Assembly: GCF_029871235.1 (NCBI RefSeq)
Contig: NZ_SSOM01000086.1
Span: forward strand, 50,233 to 114,232
Reading direction: 5' to 3'
Length of the DNA stretch: 64,000 bases
Origin: Pseudomonas sp. BN411
GTDB taxonomy: Bacteria > Pseudomonadota > Gammaproteobacteria > Pseudomonadales > Pseudomonadaceae
Position numbers and translations under genes: made by a program. The notes under the pieces are model-generated. The model ran no database searches and was not told where the DNA came from. It saw only the letters and a program-made list of their open reading frames with translations. This document shows, one piece after another, positions 1 through 8,330 of this stretch; within the stretch, counting starts at the first letter, position 1, and each line of letters starts with the position of its first letter.

Positions 1-10
1 TCTGGCTCAT
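1..10 (-). CDS. Start of a downstream iac-operon gene (probably iacE), truncated by the window edge
   Basis: Reading the minus strand, a GGGGAG ribosome-binding site stands seven bases before an ATG whose first codons read Met-Ser-Gln, and the window then ends. In known iac operons the gene after iacD is iacE, a short-chain dehydrogenase/reductase of the indole-3-acetate pathway, so that is the expected identity. Only the start signal is visible; the identity is inferred from gene order. Confidence 0.4.
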
Positions 11-85
11 GGCGCGCTCCCCAGGGTCGATCCATGGGCTCGCGAGCTAGAGCGAGACAAGGAAGAAATGGCTGAGAGAGCGGAG

Positions 86-100
86 TTTACGTGCCGTAAA
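86..100. promoter_or_regulatory. Palindrome TTTACG-tgc-CGTAAA between iacD and the next gene
   Basis: This is a perfect 6-bp inverted repeat with a 3-bp centre, lying about 75 bp upstream of the probable iacE start. The nine bases TTTACGTGC recur exactly at 5442-5450 in the iacH promoter region, which suggests a shared operator, perhaps for the MarR regulator at 12649. It might also act as a weak intercistronic hairpin. Confidence 0.4.
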
Positions 101-163
101 TGAGCATCTCGAAGCCATTGATGACGCGGTATCGCCGACGCGCAGCAGCTCATGGGTCGGCCC

Positions 164-640
164 TCAGAGGATGTAGCCGATACCGGCTAGGGTATCGGTG
201 GAGTTGATCAGCTGGATCAGCTTGCGCTGGATCTTGAAGCACTCGCCTTCGCGCTTGAGCTGGAAGGTGATGTCGGCGGTGTAGTGCTTGAGCACGTCCT
301 TGCGGAACTCCCTCAGGTTCTGCGCGCAGCGCACGGTCACCACGTCGCCTTCCTCACCCAGCACGCGGAAGCGCGACAGGGCACGCACGGTGCGGGCGCG
401 CGGGCTGGTGGAGATGGACTCGCCGCCGATCAGGCGCTGCACGCGCAGCTGACGCATATGGTGGTCGTCGTAGGCGTAGTTCAGGGTGTTCTCGAAGTCG
501 GTCTCGTTCGGATCGATCGGGATGATGTAGGTGCCCTTGTCGGTCCACAGGTTCAACCAGGCATCGAAGTCGCCGTGGTCGAGCATGTCCGCTTCCTGCC
601 AGATGAAGGCACTGACGTGGTTGAGCAATTCAAGGTTCAT
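164..640 (-). CDS. iacD: Aromatic-ring-hydroxylating dioxygenase beta (small) subunit, IacD-like
   Basis: This encodes 158 residues of the NTF2-like/SnoaL fold that forms the small subunit of Rieske ring-hydroxylating oxygenases, which is structural rather than catalytic. It follows the alpha-subunit gene at 722-1996. The N-terminus (residues about 8-60) has the family pattern of an acidic helix followed by W-x-x-Y/I segments. I chose the ATG at 640, preceded by GAGAG, rather than the longer open frame to 679. In the indole-3-acetic acid (IAA) pathway IacC/IacD oxidise a dioxindole-acetate-type intermediate on the way to catechol. The identity is supported by the complete H-A-B-I-C-D order rather than by this subunit alone. 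Confidence 0.82.
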   Translation of the reverse strand: MNLELLNHVSAFIWQEADMLDHGDFDAWLNLWTDKGTYIIPIDPNETDFENTLNYAYDDHHMRQLRVQRLIGGESISTSPRARTVRALSRFRVLGEEGDVVTVRCAQNLREFRKDVLKHYTADITFQLKREGECFKIQRKLIQLINSTDTLAGIGYIL

Positions 641-688
641 GTTTTTTCTCTCAAATAGTGCGTTTCGTGGCGACGCCATCCCTTGCCC

Positions 689-708
689 CTCTCCCGCTGG
701 CGGGAGAG
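689..708. repeat. CTCTCCCGC / GCGGGAGAG hairpin
   Basis: A perfect 9-bp inverted repeat with a 2-base loop lies in the 81-bp gap between iacC and iacD. The same family of hairpins recurs at 20044-20133, 25321-25343 and 49900-50150. Within an operon it may stabilise the upstream message or attenuate the downstream gene. Confidence 0.6.
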
Positions 709-721
709 AGGCGGATGAGGG

Positions 722-1996
722 TCAGACCGACATCATCTTTTTCCACTGCTGGTAGGCAGCGCGCATGCCGGTCTCGGCGCTCACGTCGCTGATCAGCCCG
801 TCCTCGCTCGGCTTCTCGCCGGGCAGGCCGCGGTTGAGCATGATCCAGAGGTCGGTGCCCGCCTGGGCGCCCTTCTGCACGCGCTCCCAGGCCTCGGAAT
901 CGTCCGGGGTGCCGAAGCCCATGGGGCCCTGGAAGTGTTCGTGCAGGCGCAGGCGGTAGCGGTTGGCCACGGCCGGGCCGCCGTCCATGGTGATCACCGC
1001 GTGGTGGATCTCGGTCTCGTTCACCGAGACCGGTTGCAGCACGCGGAAGAAGGCCATGGAGCAGGCCACGTTGGGGAACAGGTTCAGGTTGAAGCCGGAA
1101 CCGCCCACGGCGCGGACGATGCGGCGCACCTGCTGCTCCTCGATGCCTTCGGCGCGAAGCTCTTCGGCCAGGGCCTCGAAGCGCTCGGGGATCGGCTGGT
1201 CGAGGTTGGCTTCCAGGTCCACCAGCTCGGGGATCATCACCATCACGCTGTGGCCGTTGCCGAGGTCTTCGACGTAGCCCGGGCCCTTAACGAAGTCGAA
1301 GAGTTCCAGGGTCTGCTCGTCCACCGAGGACAGGAACGACTTGTGCACCAGCGGGAAGTGGTAGGCGTCGGTGGTGTTTTCCAGCTGGATCTTCCAGTTG
1401 CCGGGGAAGCGGAAGCGGTGTTCACCGGAAACCTTCACGCCGTAGCCGGCACCCTGTTTCATGAACAGGTCGATCCACTTCTTGGCTGGGCCGAGGAAGT
1501 CCACCAGCGGCTCGATGTCGTCCTTGAAGGTGGCGAAGATCATGCCGTTGTATTCCTCGACACGCAGGCTCACCAGCGGCAGCTCGCCCTTGTCCAGGCA
1601 ATCGGCGTAGCTCTCCGGGTGCGGCACGCCGCGCAGGCTGCCGTCCAGGGCGTAGCTCCAGCCGTGGTACGGGCAGACGAAGCTGTTGGCCTTGCCCTTC
1701 TTGTGTTCGCAAACGGTTGCGCCACGGTGGCGGCAACGGTTGAGCAGCACGTGCACGTCCTTCTTGCGGTCGCGCACGACGATCACCGGCTGCTTGCCGA
1801 TGTAGGTGCTCTTGTAGCTGCCGCCTTCCGGAATCTCGCTGGCGTGGGCCACCCAGATCCAGGTGCTGTAGAAGACCTTTTCCAGCTCTTCGTCGAAGAT
1901 GCGGGCGTCGGTGTAGAGGGAGGTGTGCACGCGGTCGTGCAGCACCAGGTCGGCCGGCGAGCTGGCCAGGTTCACGGTTTCGATCAGGTTGGTCAC
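722..1996 (-). CDS. iacC: Rieske ring-hydroxylating dioxygenase alpha subunit, IacC-like
   Basis: This is a 424-residue large subunit of an aromatic-ring-hydroxylating dioxygenase. The Rieske [2Fe-2S] ligands are visible as C-R-H-R-G (Cys88, His90) and C-P-Y-H-G-W (Cys108, His111). The mononuclear iron motif is D-A-Y-H-x-x-x-x-H with the bridging Asp210 and ligands His213 and His218. The start is a GTG at 1996 with GAGGAG five bases upstream; the in-frame TTG at 2017 has no ribosome-binding site. In the iac pathway this enzyme, with IacD and the reductase IacF (outside the window), acts on the oxidised indole-acetate intermediate that leads to catechol. It sits 74 bp after iacI in the same operon. 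Confidence 0.85.
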   Translation of the reverse strand: MTNLIETVNLASSPADLVLHDRVHTSLYTDARIFDEELEKVFYSTWIWVAHASEIPEGGSYKSTYIGKQPVIVVRDRKKDVHVLLNRCRHRGATVCEHKKGKANSFVCPYHGWSYALDGSLRGVPHPESYADCLDKGELPLVSLRVEEYNGMIFATFKDDIEPLVDFLGPAKKWIDLFMKQGAGYGVKVSGEHRFRFPGNWKIQLENTTDAYHFPLVHKSFLSSVDEQTLELFDFVKGPGYVEDLGNGHSVMVMIPELVDLEANLDQPIPERFEALAEELRAEGIEEQQVRRIVRAVGGSGFNLNLFPNVACSMAFFRVLQPVSVNETEIHHAVITMDGGPAVANRYRLRLHEHFQGPMGFGTPDDSEAWERVQKGAQAGTDLWIMLNRGLPGEKPSEDGLISDVSAETGMRAAYQQWKKMMSV

Positions 1997-2070
1997 GATC
2001 ACTCCTCGTCGACGCAAGGCGCCGACTTACACAAAGTTCTTGTTGGCGGCTTCCTACAGGGATGCCGTCG

Positions 2071-2577
2071 TCATTTGCCGGGTACCGGCAGGTGCGCGTC
2101 GCTGTTCCACGCCTCCACCGGACGGCTGAACAGGTTCTCGGTCTGGAAATGCGCCATGCGCCAGGCGCCCTCCTCCTCGCGGAACTTCACTGTCAGGCGC
2201 GCCGCATTGAGGTGCGAGGCTCCGCTGGCGAAGGTGGAGGTCTGCAACATCACCCAGCTGCCGACCGCTTGCGCGCCTTCGACGCGGATCAGCTCGGAGC
2301 AGAGGAAGTGCACGTTCAGGGCGAAGTGCGCCGGCTCGACCATGTAGGTGGCGAACATGGCGCGGATCGCCTCGCGGCCCTGGTAACCACCGAAGCTCTT
2401 GGCGTACTTGGCACCCTTGCCTTCCCAGACGGCGTCGGCGGTGAACAGGCCGGCCAGCTCATCCAGGGGCGTGCGGGCATCCAGTGCGTCGCAGAGCTCC
2501 ATGTAGCGGTTCATGCAGGCGCGCACGGCGTGTTCGCTTTCCAGTTGGCGCAGGCGTTGCTCAAGGGCTTCGGTCAT
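2071..2577 (-). CDS. iacI: SnoaL/NTF2-like protein, IacI-like
   Basis: The 168-residue protein has the NTF2-like cone fold (SnoaL-like domain about residues 8-140), seen as an N-terminal helix, a Y-x-x-x-C-D-A-x-D-A segment and later W-V-M-L strands. Such proteins can be isomerases, hydrolases or non-catalytic partners. The start is the ATG at 2577, five bases after the stop of iacB, so translation is probably coupled. An NTF2-like gene between iacB and iacC matches the iacI position of known IAA-degradation operons. Its precise role is not firmly established. Confidence 0.75.
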   Translation of the reverse strand: MTEALEQRLRQLESEHAVRACMNRYMELCDALDARTPLDELAGLFTADAVWEGKGAKYAKSFGGYQGREAIRAMFATYMVEPAHFALNVHFLCSELIRVEGAQAVGSWVMLQTSTFASGASHLNAARLTVKFREEEGAWRMAHFQTENLFSRPVEAWNSDAHLPVPGK

Positions 2578-2582
2578 GGCGG

Positions 2583-2945
2583 TCACGCGCGCTGGATGAT
2601 CAGTTCGCGGCCGGTGCGGGCCTCGACCTTGGCGTAGCGCCACAGCTTGTAGGTGCCATCACCCACCGGCGTGGTGCGGAACAGGTTGCAGGCGGCGTGC
2701 ACGGTTTCGATGTCCGGTACGTCGGCCAGCAGGTAGGTGGTCCAGGGGTAGCCGGTGCTTGGTCCGACCATGCTCTGGTCGTCGTCCATGTTGCCGAACA
2801 CCTTCACACCGGGCAGGTCGTGGATGCCGTTCCACATCGCGCTGAAGGCCGCCCAGACCTGCAGTTGCTCTTCGCGCGGGGCGTCGAAGAAGTTCTGGTT
2901 GATGCCCATGCAGAACAGGACGCGCAGGGCTTTCTTATCGCTCAT
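2583..2945 (-). CDS. iacB: Small iac-operon protein, IacB-like (EthD/dimeric alpha-beta barrel type)
   Basis: This 120-residue protein has a size and sequence character (repeated short beta-strands, V-L-F-C-M-G-I start, a D-x-P-D-I-E-T-V-H-A segment) that fits a ferredoxin-like dimeric alpha-beta barrel such as EthD or muconolactone isomerase. It lies 27 bp after iacA and 5 bp before iacI, the iacB position. Known IacB proteins are small and take part in early IAA conversion, but the reaction is not certain. The start is ambiguous between ATG at 2945 (MSDKK) and an in-frame ATG at 2954. Confidence 0.7.
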   Translation of the reverse strand: MSDKKALRVLFCMGINQNFFDAPREEQLQVWAAFSAMWNGIHDLPGVKVFGNMDDDQSMVGPSTGYPWTTYLLADVPDIETVHAACNLFRTTPVGDGTYKLWRYAKVEARTGRELIIQRA

Positions 2946-2972
2946 CGAAATCACCGATCAGTCAGTTGGAAT

Positions 2973-4145
2973 TCACAGGTAGCCGGGCAGCGGCTTGTTG
3001 CCGAAGAAGATCGCGCCGGCGTTCTGGTAGGTCATGTCGCCCATGAAGGCGTGCTGGGTGATCACCAGGGTGTCGTTGACGAAGCGCGACAGCGGGTTGT
3101 CCCGGTACACGCCGGTCATGCCGGACAGCATCTGTGCGGTACGCGCCACTTCGGCGGACACGCGGGTGGCGTGGGTGGAGGACAGGCGCAGCAGGTTGGT
3201 CTGTTCCACGCTCACCGGGTCGCCGGCCAGCAGGCTGGCCCAGGCGTTTTCCATCGCCTCGTAGAACCAGGCGCGGGCGGCGCGCAGTTCGGCTTCGGCC
3301 TTGGCCATTTGCATCTGCGCCAGCGGGCGGTCAGACAGGGCCGGAGCGCCAGTGACGGAGAAACGGCCGGTGGCCATGCCGGACAGGTAGTCCAGCGCGG
3401 CACGGGCGACGCCCAGCCCCACGACGGACAGCACCTGGGTGGCGAAGGACAGGGACGGATAGCGGAACATCGGCTCGTCGAGGTTGGACGGGCCACCGCG
3501 GACGAAGGTCCATTCCTCGGGCACCACCACGCCATTGATCACCACGTCATGGCTGCCGGTGCCGATCAGGCCGACCACATCCCAGGTCTCCTCGATCTTC
3601 ACCTTCTCGCGCGGCATTACCGCCAGGCGCGGCAGGCCGACGGTGTCACCGTTCTTCGGGCTGATGCCGACGCCGATCAGGTTGGCGCCCATGCAGCCAC
3701 TGGAGAATTTCCAGCGCCCGTTCACTTCCAGCCCGCCCTCGACGAAGGCGGCCGGCTGCGGCGGGAAGATGCCACCGGCGAACACCACGTCCGGGCCGTT
3801 GGCGTAGACCTTTTCCAGGGTCGCCAGCGGCAGCGCGGCCAGGTACACCGGATTCATGCCGAAGCTGGCGACCCAGCCGGCCGAACCATCGGCGGCGGAG
3901 ATGTCCTCCACCATCTGGCAGAACTCCATCGGCGAACGCTGGTCGCCACCGAAGCGGGTAGGCACCAGTGCGCGATAGACGCCCAGTTCCTTGAAGCGCT
4001 CGATCACGTCCTGGGAAATGAATTTCTGCCGGTCGAATTCCTCGCGCCGGGCACGCTCGCGGATGTCGGCGAGCAGTGCCTGGAATCCTTCACTCGCGGT
4101 AATCGGGGTGGGGCGCTGGTAATCCAGCTCGCTTAGCGAAGACAT
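2973..4145 (-). CDS. iacA: Acyl-CoA-dehydrogenase-fold flavin monooxygenase, IacA-like
   Basis: This 390-residue protein has the acyl-CoA dehydrogenase/HpaB-HsaA fold: an N-terminal helical domain (about 1-110), a central beta domain with the W-x-V-V-G-x-x-G-T-G-S-H-D-V motif typical of flavin-dependent group D monooxygenases, and a C-terminal four-helix domain. In IAA degradation IacA, supplied with reduced flavin by IacG, performs the first hydroxylation of indole-3-acetate and can also make indigo from indole. The start is the ATG at 4145 with GGAGAG upstream; the open frame runs further upstream into iacH but lacks a ribosome-binding site. It follows iacH by 25 bp. Confidence 0.85.
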   Translation of the reverse strand: MSSLSELDYQRPTPITASEGFQALLADIRERARREEFDRQKFISQDVIERFKELGVYRALVPTRFGGDQRSPMEFCQMVEDISAADGSAGWVASFGMNPVYLAALPLATLEKVYANGPDVVFAGGIFPPQPAAFVEGGLEVNGRWKFSSGCMGANLIGVGISPKNGDTVGLPRLAVMPREKVKIEETWDVVGLIGTGSHDVVINGVVVPEEWTFVRGGPSNLDEPMFRYPSLSFATQVLSVVGLGVARAALDYLSGMATGRFSVTGAPALSDRPLAQMQMAKAEAELRAARAWFYEAMENAWASLLAGDPVSVEQTNLLRLSSTHATRVSAEVARTAQMLSGMTGVYRDNPLSRFVNDTLVITQHAFMGDMTYQNAGAIFFGNKPLPGYL

Positions 4146-4170
4146 GGGGCTCTCCAGGTGGGCTTCTTGG

Positions 4171-5289
4171 TTATTGTTCGAGGCGCTGCACAAGCTCGCG
4201 GGCGACTGCCAGCAGCAGTTCATCCGCGCCCTTGGCGGCAACGAGTTGCAGACCCACCGGCAGCTTCGAGGCGCCCTCGAAAGGAATGCTCAGTGCCGGG
4301 TGGCCAGTGAGATTGAAAGGCCGCACGAAAGCGGTCATGCCGATGGCCGCGCGGGTGTCGGCGGCATCCGCCACCAGCGCCGGGTAGTCCGGCATGGTCG
4401 GCAGCGCGAGGATCGGGCAGCGTGCCAGGGCGGCATCCACCTCAGCAGTGAAGGCGGCGCGGACGGCTTCGGCGTCGGCCACGGCGGCGTCGGTGGTGTC
4501 CTTGGCAGCCAGCAGGCGCGAGGCGACATCAGCGCCCACCAGCCCGGATTCCACCAGGTGGCCGCAGGCGTTCCAGGTTTCCCGGTTGATGATGGCCAGG
4601 CCCGCGTCATAGGCGGCCTGCATGCCGGGCAGCGGCGCACTGAGCAATTCGAAATCAGAGGCTTCCAGCACGGCATCCAGCGCCGCCTGCACTTCCGGAT
4701 TGGCCTGTACCGGTACGACGCCAATGCGGACGCCACTCACCGCCGGTAGCGCATCAAAGGAAGGATCGATGGCAGCCATGGCCTCGATCAGCATCTGAAT
4801 GCTGGTGGCGAAGGGGCCGACACAATCCAGGGAAGTCTGTGCCGGCATCACACCGGCACGGCTGACGCGGCCGAAGGTCGGCTTGAGGCCGAACACGCCG
4901 CAGCAGGCCGCCGGCACGCGCACCGAACCACCGGTATCGGTGCCCAGGGAAAAGTCGCAGAGACCTGCGGCGACGGCAGCAGCCGAGCCACTGGAAGAGC
5001 CACCAGGCACGCGGCCGGGATAACGCGGGTTTTCCGCCGTGCCGGTCCAGGCATTCAGGCCGGTGGTGCCGAAAGCCAGTTCATGCAGGCTGGTCTTGCC
5101 GGTGATGCAGCAGCCCGCATCCAGCAGCGCCTGGACCACATCGGCATGGCGCAGGGCATCCGGCGCTTCTTCCAGCGCGCGACTGGAAGCGCGGGTGGGA
5201 TGGCCGGCGATATCGATGGTGTCTTTCACCATCACGGTTCGCCCCGCGCCACCCAGCTCCAGTCGCTCGACCACTATCGTCATCTGCAT
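4171..5289 (-). CDS. iacH: Amidase-signature hydrolase, IacH-like
   Basis: The 372-residue enzyme belongs to the amidase signature family (GatA-like). The Ser-cisSer-Lys triad is visible as V-K-D-T-I-D-I (Lys about 22), G-G-S-S-S-G-S (about 97-103) and G-T-D-T-G-G-S-V (Ser about 122). It is shorter than typical amidases (450-500 residues) but keeps the core. It is the first gene of the minus-strand iac operon. IacH is not strictly needed for IAA breakdown in described strains and may hydrolyse indole-acetamide or an amide intermediate. The start is chosen at ATG 5289; an in-frame ATG at 5283 and GTG at 5322 are alternatives. Confidence 0.78.
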   Translation of the reverse strand: MQMTIVVERLELGGAGRTVMVKDTIDIAGHPTRASSRALEEAPDALRHADVVQALLDAGCCITGKTSLHELAFGTTGLNAWTGTAENPRYPGRVPGGSSSGSAAAVAAGLCDFSLGTDTGGSVRVPAACCGVFGLKPTFGRVSRAGVMPAQTSLDCVGPFATSIQMLIEAMAAIDPSFDALPAVSGVRIGVVPVQANPEVQAALDAVLEASDFELLSAPLPGMQAAYDAGLAIINRETWNACGHLVESGLVGADVASRLLAAKDTTDAAVADAEAVRAAFTAEVDAALARCPILALPTMPDYPALVADAADTRAAIGMTAFVRPFNLTGHPALSIPFEGASKLPVGLQLVAAKGADELLLAVARELVQRLEQ

Positions 5290-6021
5290 CACCCATTGGC
5301 GTTCTTGTTGGTGCTCGACCACCCCGTCGGAGGTGTCGATTGCGTAAATCCAGAATCGAAAGAATTACGTGAAATGTCAATTGAATTATCACTGGAAACT
5401 GAGTGTGTAGATTAGGTGCATTTTCACGTAACAGAGCACCATTTACGTGCATTTAGGTAACAGCTATAAAATGGATATTTCACGCAAACTATATAAATAA
5501 ATGCTTTATTTTCAATTAGTTACTTATCCGATAAGAATTATTCACATCGCGCACAATGAAAATTTAATCGCGTATCTTCTCCTCAAACCTGATCGATTAT
5601 CGAACGGAATATTTGAAATTTATTGCGGATTTTTTAGCGATAAATAGGTTCTTTTTTTATCCTGAAAAACCACAAGAATCAGCCAGGAAAACGCCCTGCA
5701 AAGGACGCTGGAAAGCCGATTGCCACTGGCATGACGTCGGTTGGCAGAAAGGTCCGATGGGAGAGTCAGCAAGCACTGGCTTGAAGGGAAAGCAGGAGGG
5801 CTAAACGGAGCTGCCTCGGCACTGCACCGCCATGGCGCAGGTTTTTCTGGCACGGGAGCTGCAATTTCGCTTCCCGCCGAGCGGGATACCCGCCGGTAGC
5901 GCCACAAGGCGCCAGAACAACAAAAGGGCGGCAAGCCATCCGCACATCCATGCCCTTCGGGACCTGGAGCACCCTGCGGACCACTGCCCCTCGAATAGCC
6001 TTGCAACCCTCGGAGAACGTC
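5290..6021. promoter_or_regulatory. Divergent promoter region between iacH and the livJ-like gene
   Basis: These 732 bp hold no convincing gene. Bases 5340-5660 are strikingly AT-rich for this genome and carry repeated TTACGTG-type motifs (listed separately), as expected for an iac promoter and its operators. The right-hand part (5660-6021) returns to high GC and leads into the livJ-like gene. The short open frame at 5613-5804 has no ribosome-binding site and poor codon use. Confidence 0.7.
5365..5460. promoter_or_regulatory. Cluster of TTACGTGAAA / TTTACGTGC motifs, candidate operators of the iac genes
   Basis: TTACGTGAAA stands at 5365-5374, its reverse complement TTTCACGTAA at 5422-5431, and TTTACGTGC followed by ATTTAGGTAA at 5442-5460. 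The last two are also related as direct repeats, GTGCATTT...GTAACAG. A copy of TTTACGTGC in a perfect palindrome occurs at 86-100 in front of iacE. MarR regulators bind palindromes of this size; the binding protein is inferred. Confidence 0.45.
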
Positions 6022-7173
6022 ATGCTCTTCAAACAAGCCATGTCCACCCTGCTTCTCAGCGCCGCCGTCCTGGCCAATGTCCAGGCCGAAGTGAAAGTCG
6101 GTGTCATTACCTCCTCCACCGGGCCCCTCGCCCTGGTCGGGCTTCCCCAGAAGAACTCGACGCCGCTGCTGCCTACCCAGGCCGGCGACCAGAAGGTCAC
6201 CTACATCCCCCTGGATGACGGCAGCGATCCCACCGCTACCGTGAAGGCGCTGAAGAAACTGATCAGCGAAGAAAACGTCGATGCCATCATCGGCCCAAGC
6301 GGCTCGCCCAACGCCATGGGCGTGATCCAGTTCGTCGCCGAAGCCGGTGTGCCGCTGCTGGCGCCGGTAGGTACCGCTTCGGTGGTGCTGCCGATGAACG
6401 AGCAGAAGAAGTGGGTGTTCAAGACCACCCAGAACGATGACCTGATCGCCAAGGCCCTGGTGGAGGACATGGGCGCACGCGGCGTGAAGACCCTGGGCTT
6501 CATCGGCACCGCCGATCCTTACGGCGAGAACTGGTCCAAGGTGATGGGCGCGCTGGCCGCCGAGCACGGCATCAAGTTGGTGGCCAACGAGCGCTTCCAG
6601 CGCCAGGACACCTCCGTCACCGGTCAGAGCCTGAAACTACTGGCCTCTCGCCCTGACGCCGTACTGGTCGCCGCGCCGGGTAGTGCTGCGGTGCTACCGC
6701 AGACCACCCTGTTCGACCAGGGCTATCGTGGCCAGATGTACCAGACCCACGGTGCCGCCCTGCCGGACTTCCTCAAGCTCGGTGGCAAGAAGGTGGAAGG
6801 CACCATCCTCGCCGCCAGCCTGATGCTGGTGCTGGACGAGATCCCCGACAACCATCCCTCCAAGCAGGTCGCCGGTGAGTACGTGGCCGCCTACGAGAAG
6901 TTGAACGGCAGCAAGCCGGCCACCTTCGGCGCCAATACCTACGACGCCGGCCTGCTGCTGCAGAAGGCCATTCCGCAAGCTGCCGCCAAGGCCCAGCCGG
7001 GCACCCCGGAGTTCCGCGCCGCCCTGCGTGACGCACTGGAGGCGAGCCACGAGCTGCCCGCCACCCAGGGCGTCTACAACATGACCCCGGAAGACCACAG
7101 CGGTTTCGACGAACGCGGCCGTGAGCTGATCCAGGTGAAGAACGGCACCTGGACCCTGCTCGGCCGCAACTGA
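6022..7173 (+). CDS. Branched-chain-amino-acid-type ABC transporter substrate-binding protein (LivJ family)
   Basis: The 383-residue periplasmic protein has a signal peptide (residues 1-22, ending A-N-V-Q-A) followed by a type I periplasmic binding fold (V-G-V-I-T-S-S-T-G-P at the N-terminus, I-I-G-P-S-G-S near residue 90). This family binds leucine-type amino acids but in catabolic clusters often binds aromatic acids. It is divergent from the iac operon and heads a livJHMGF-type operon, so an aromatic or indolic acid ligand such as indole-3-acetate is a reasonable inference. The start is ATG 6022 with GGAG upstream; an open extension to 5950 is not used. Confidence 0.85.
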   Translation: MLFKQAMSTLLLSAAVLANVQAEVKVGVITSSTGPLALVGLPQKNSTPLLPTQAGDQKVTYIPLDDGSDPTATVKALKKLISEENVDAIIGPSGSPNAMGVIQFVAEAGVPLLAPVGTASVVLPMNEQKKWVFKTTQNDDLIAKALVEDMGARGVKTLGFIGTADPYGENWSKVMGALAAEHGIKLVANERFQRQDTSVTGQSLKLLASRPDAVLVAAPGSAAVLPQTTLFDQGYRGQMYQTHGAALPDFLKLGGKKVEGTILAASLMLVLDEIPDNHPSKQVAGEYVAAYEKLNGSKPATFGANTYDAGLLLQKAIPQAAAKAQPGTPEFRAALRDALEASHELPATQGVYNMTPEDHSGFDERGRELIQVKNGTWTLLGRN

Positions 7174-7197
7174 TCGCCGTATGCCCCGCGCCGCTCC

Positions 7198-7249
7198 GTA
7201 GGGTGGCGCTTCAGCCCACCTCCGCCTGGTGGGCTGAAGCCCACCCTAC
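7198..7249. repeat. Intergenic inverted repeat (GTAGGGTGG...CCACCCTAC) between livJ and livH
   Basis: A perfect arm of about 22 bp, containing GGGCTTCAGCCCACC-type sequence, is repeated inverted around an 8-bp centre. Related elements lie at 29181-29264 and 46374-46396. Between a binding-protein gene and its permease gene, such a hairpin commonly lowers downstream expression and stabilises the upstream message. Confidence 0.7.
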
Positions 7250-7292
7250 CGGGCCTGCCGGGGTTATCCACCCCGCAACATGAGTTCCCACC

Positions 7293-8330
7293 ATGAATCT
7301 CCAGATAGCCCTGCTGCTCGGCCAGGACGGCATCACCAACGGCGCCATCTATGCGCTGCTGGCCCTGTCGCTCCTGCTGGTCTTCACCGTCACGCGCATC
7401 CTGCTGATCCCCCAGGGTGAGTTCGTTACCTACGGCGCCCTGGCCATGGCCAGCCTGCAGGCCGGTCAGCCCACTGCGCTGGTGTGGCTGCTGCTCGGCC
7501 TGACCTTGGCGGACTGCGCCATGGACCTGTTTGACGCGACCCGCGCCAGCCGCGGCTTCCGCTTCCCGAAACGGATAATTCCCAAGCTCGTCTATGCCCT
7601 GGCCATGGTCGGCCTGGTCCGCAACCTGCCACTGGCCGAACTGCCCATGGCGATCCAGGCACTGCTCACGCTGGCTCTGGTCGTACCTCTCGGCCCGCAG
7701 CTCTATCGCCTGGTGTTCCAGCCGATTGCCTCGGCGAGTTCGCTGGTGCTGCTGATCGTCTCCATCGCCGTGCACGTGGCCATGGTCGGCATCGGCCTGC
7801 TGATGTTCGGCCCCGAAGGCGCGCGCACGGCGCCCTTCTCCGAAGCCGGCCTCACCCTCGGCCCCGTGACCTTCAACAGCCAGACCCTGTGGGTGATAGC
7901 CGTGTCCCTCGCGCTGATCATCAGCCTGTTCCTGTTCTTCGAACGCAGCCTCTACGGCAAGGCCCTGCGCGCCACGGCGGTGAACCGCCTGGGTGCGCGA
8001 CTGATGGGCATCTCGCCGACGCTCGCGGGCAAGGCCACCTTCGCCCTGGCCACTTTCATCGGCGCACTGTCGGGCATCCTCATCGCCCCCATCACCACCC
8101 TCTACTTCGACTCGGGCTTCGTCATCAGCCTCAAGGGTTTCGTCGGCGCCATCATCGGCGGCCTGGTGAGCTACCCGGTGGCCGCCCTCGGCGCGCTGGG
8201 CGTGGGCCTGATCGAGGCGTTCTCGATGTTCTGGGCCAGCACCTACAAGGAAATCATCGTCTTCACGCTGATCATCCCCTTCCTGCTCTGGCGCTCCCTC
8301 ACCAGCCGTCACGTGGAGGACGATGAATGA
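7293..8330 (+). CDS. Branched-chain-type ABC transporter permease (LivH family)
   Basis: The 345-residue integral inner-membrane protein has about eight hydrophobic segments. It carries the LivH-type start (D-G-I-T-N-G-A-I-Y-A-L-L-A-L-S-L-L-L-V-F) and the conserved loop E-R-S-L-Y-G-K-A-L-R-A-T-A at about residue 215. With the fused permease-ATPase downstream it forms the heteromeric channel of the importer. Its last four bases overlap the next start (ATGA), indicating translational coupling. The start is ATG 7293, with a weak ribosome-binding site. Confidence 0.85.
   Translation: MNLQIALLLGQDGITNGAIYALLALSLLLVFTVTRILLIPQGEFVTYGALAMASLQAGQPTALVWLLLGLTLADCAMDLFDATRASRGFRFPKRIIPKLVYALAMVGLVRNLPLAELPMAIQALLTLALVVPLGPQLYRLVFQPIASASSLVLLIVSIAVHVAMVGIGLLMFGPEGARTAPFSEAGLTLGPVTFNSQTLWVIAVSLALIISLFLFFERSLYGKALRATAVNRLGARLMGISPTLAGKATFALATFIGALSGILIAPITTLYFDSGFVISLKGFVGAIIGGLVSYPVAALGALGVGLIEAFSMFWASTYKEIIVFTLIIPFLLWRSLTSRHVEDDE

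Noticed and set aside
2484..4136. A 550-residue plus-strand open frame across iacA/iacB
   Set aside because: Antisense shadow of the iac genes; the composition (Gly, His, Gln, Ala) is typical of reversed GC-rich coding DNA and there is no ribosome-binding site.
5613..5804. A 63-residue plus-strand ORF upstream of the livJ-like gene
   Set aside because: It lies in an AT-rich regulatory stretch, has no ribosome-binding site and codon use unlike the neighbours.
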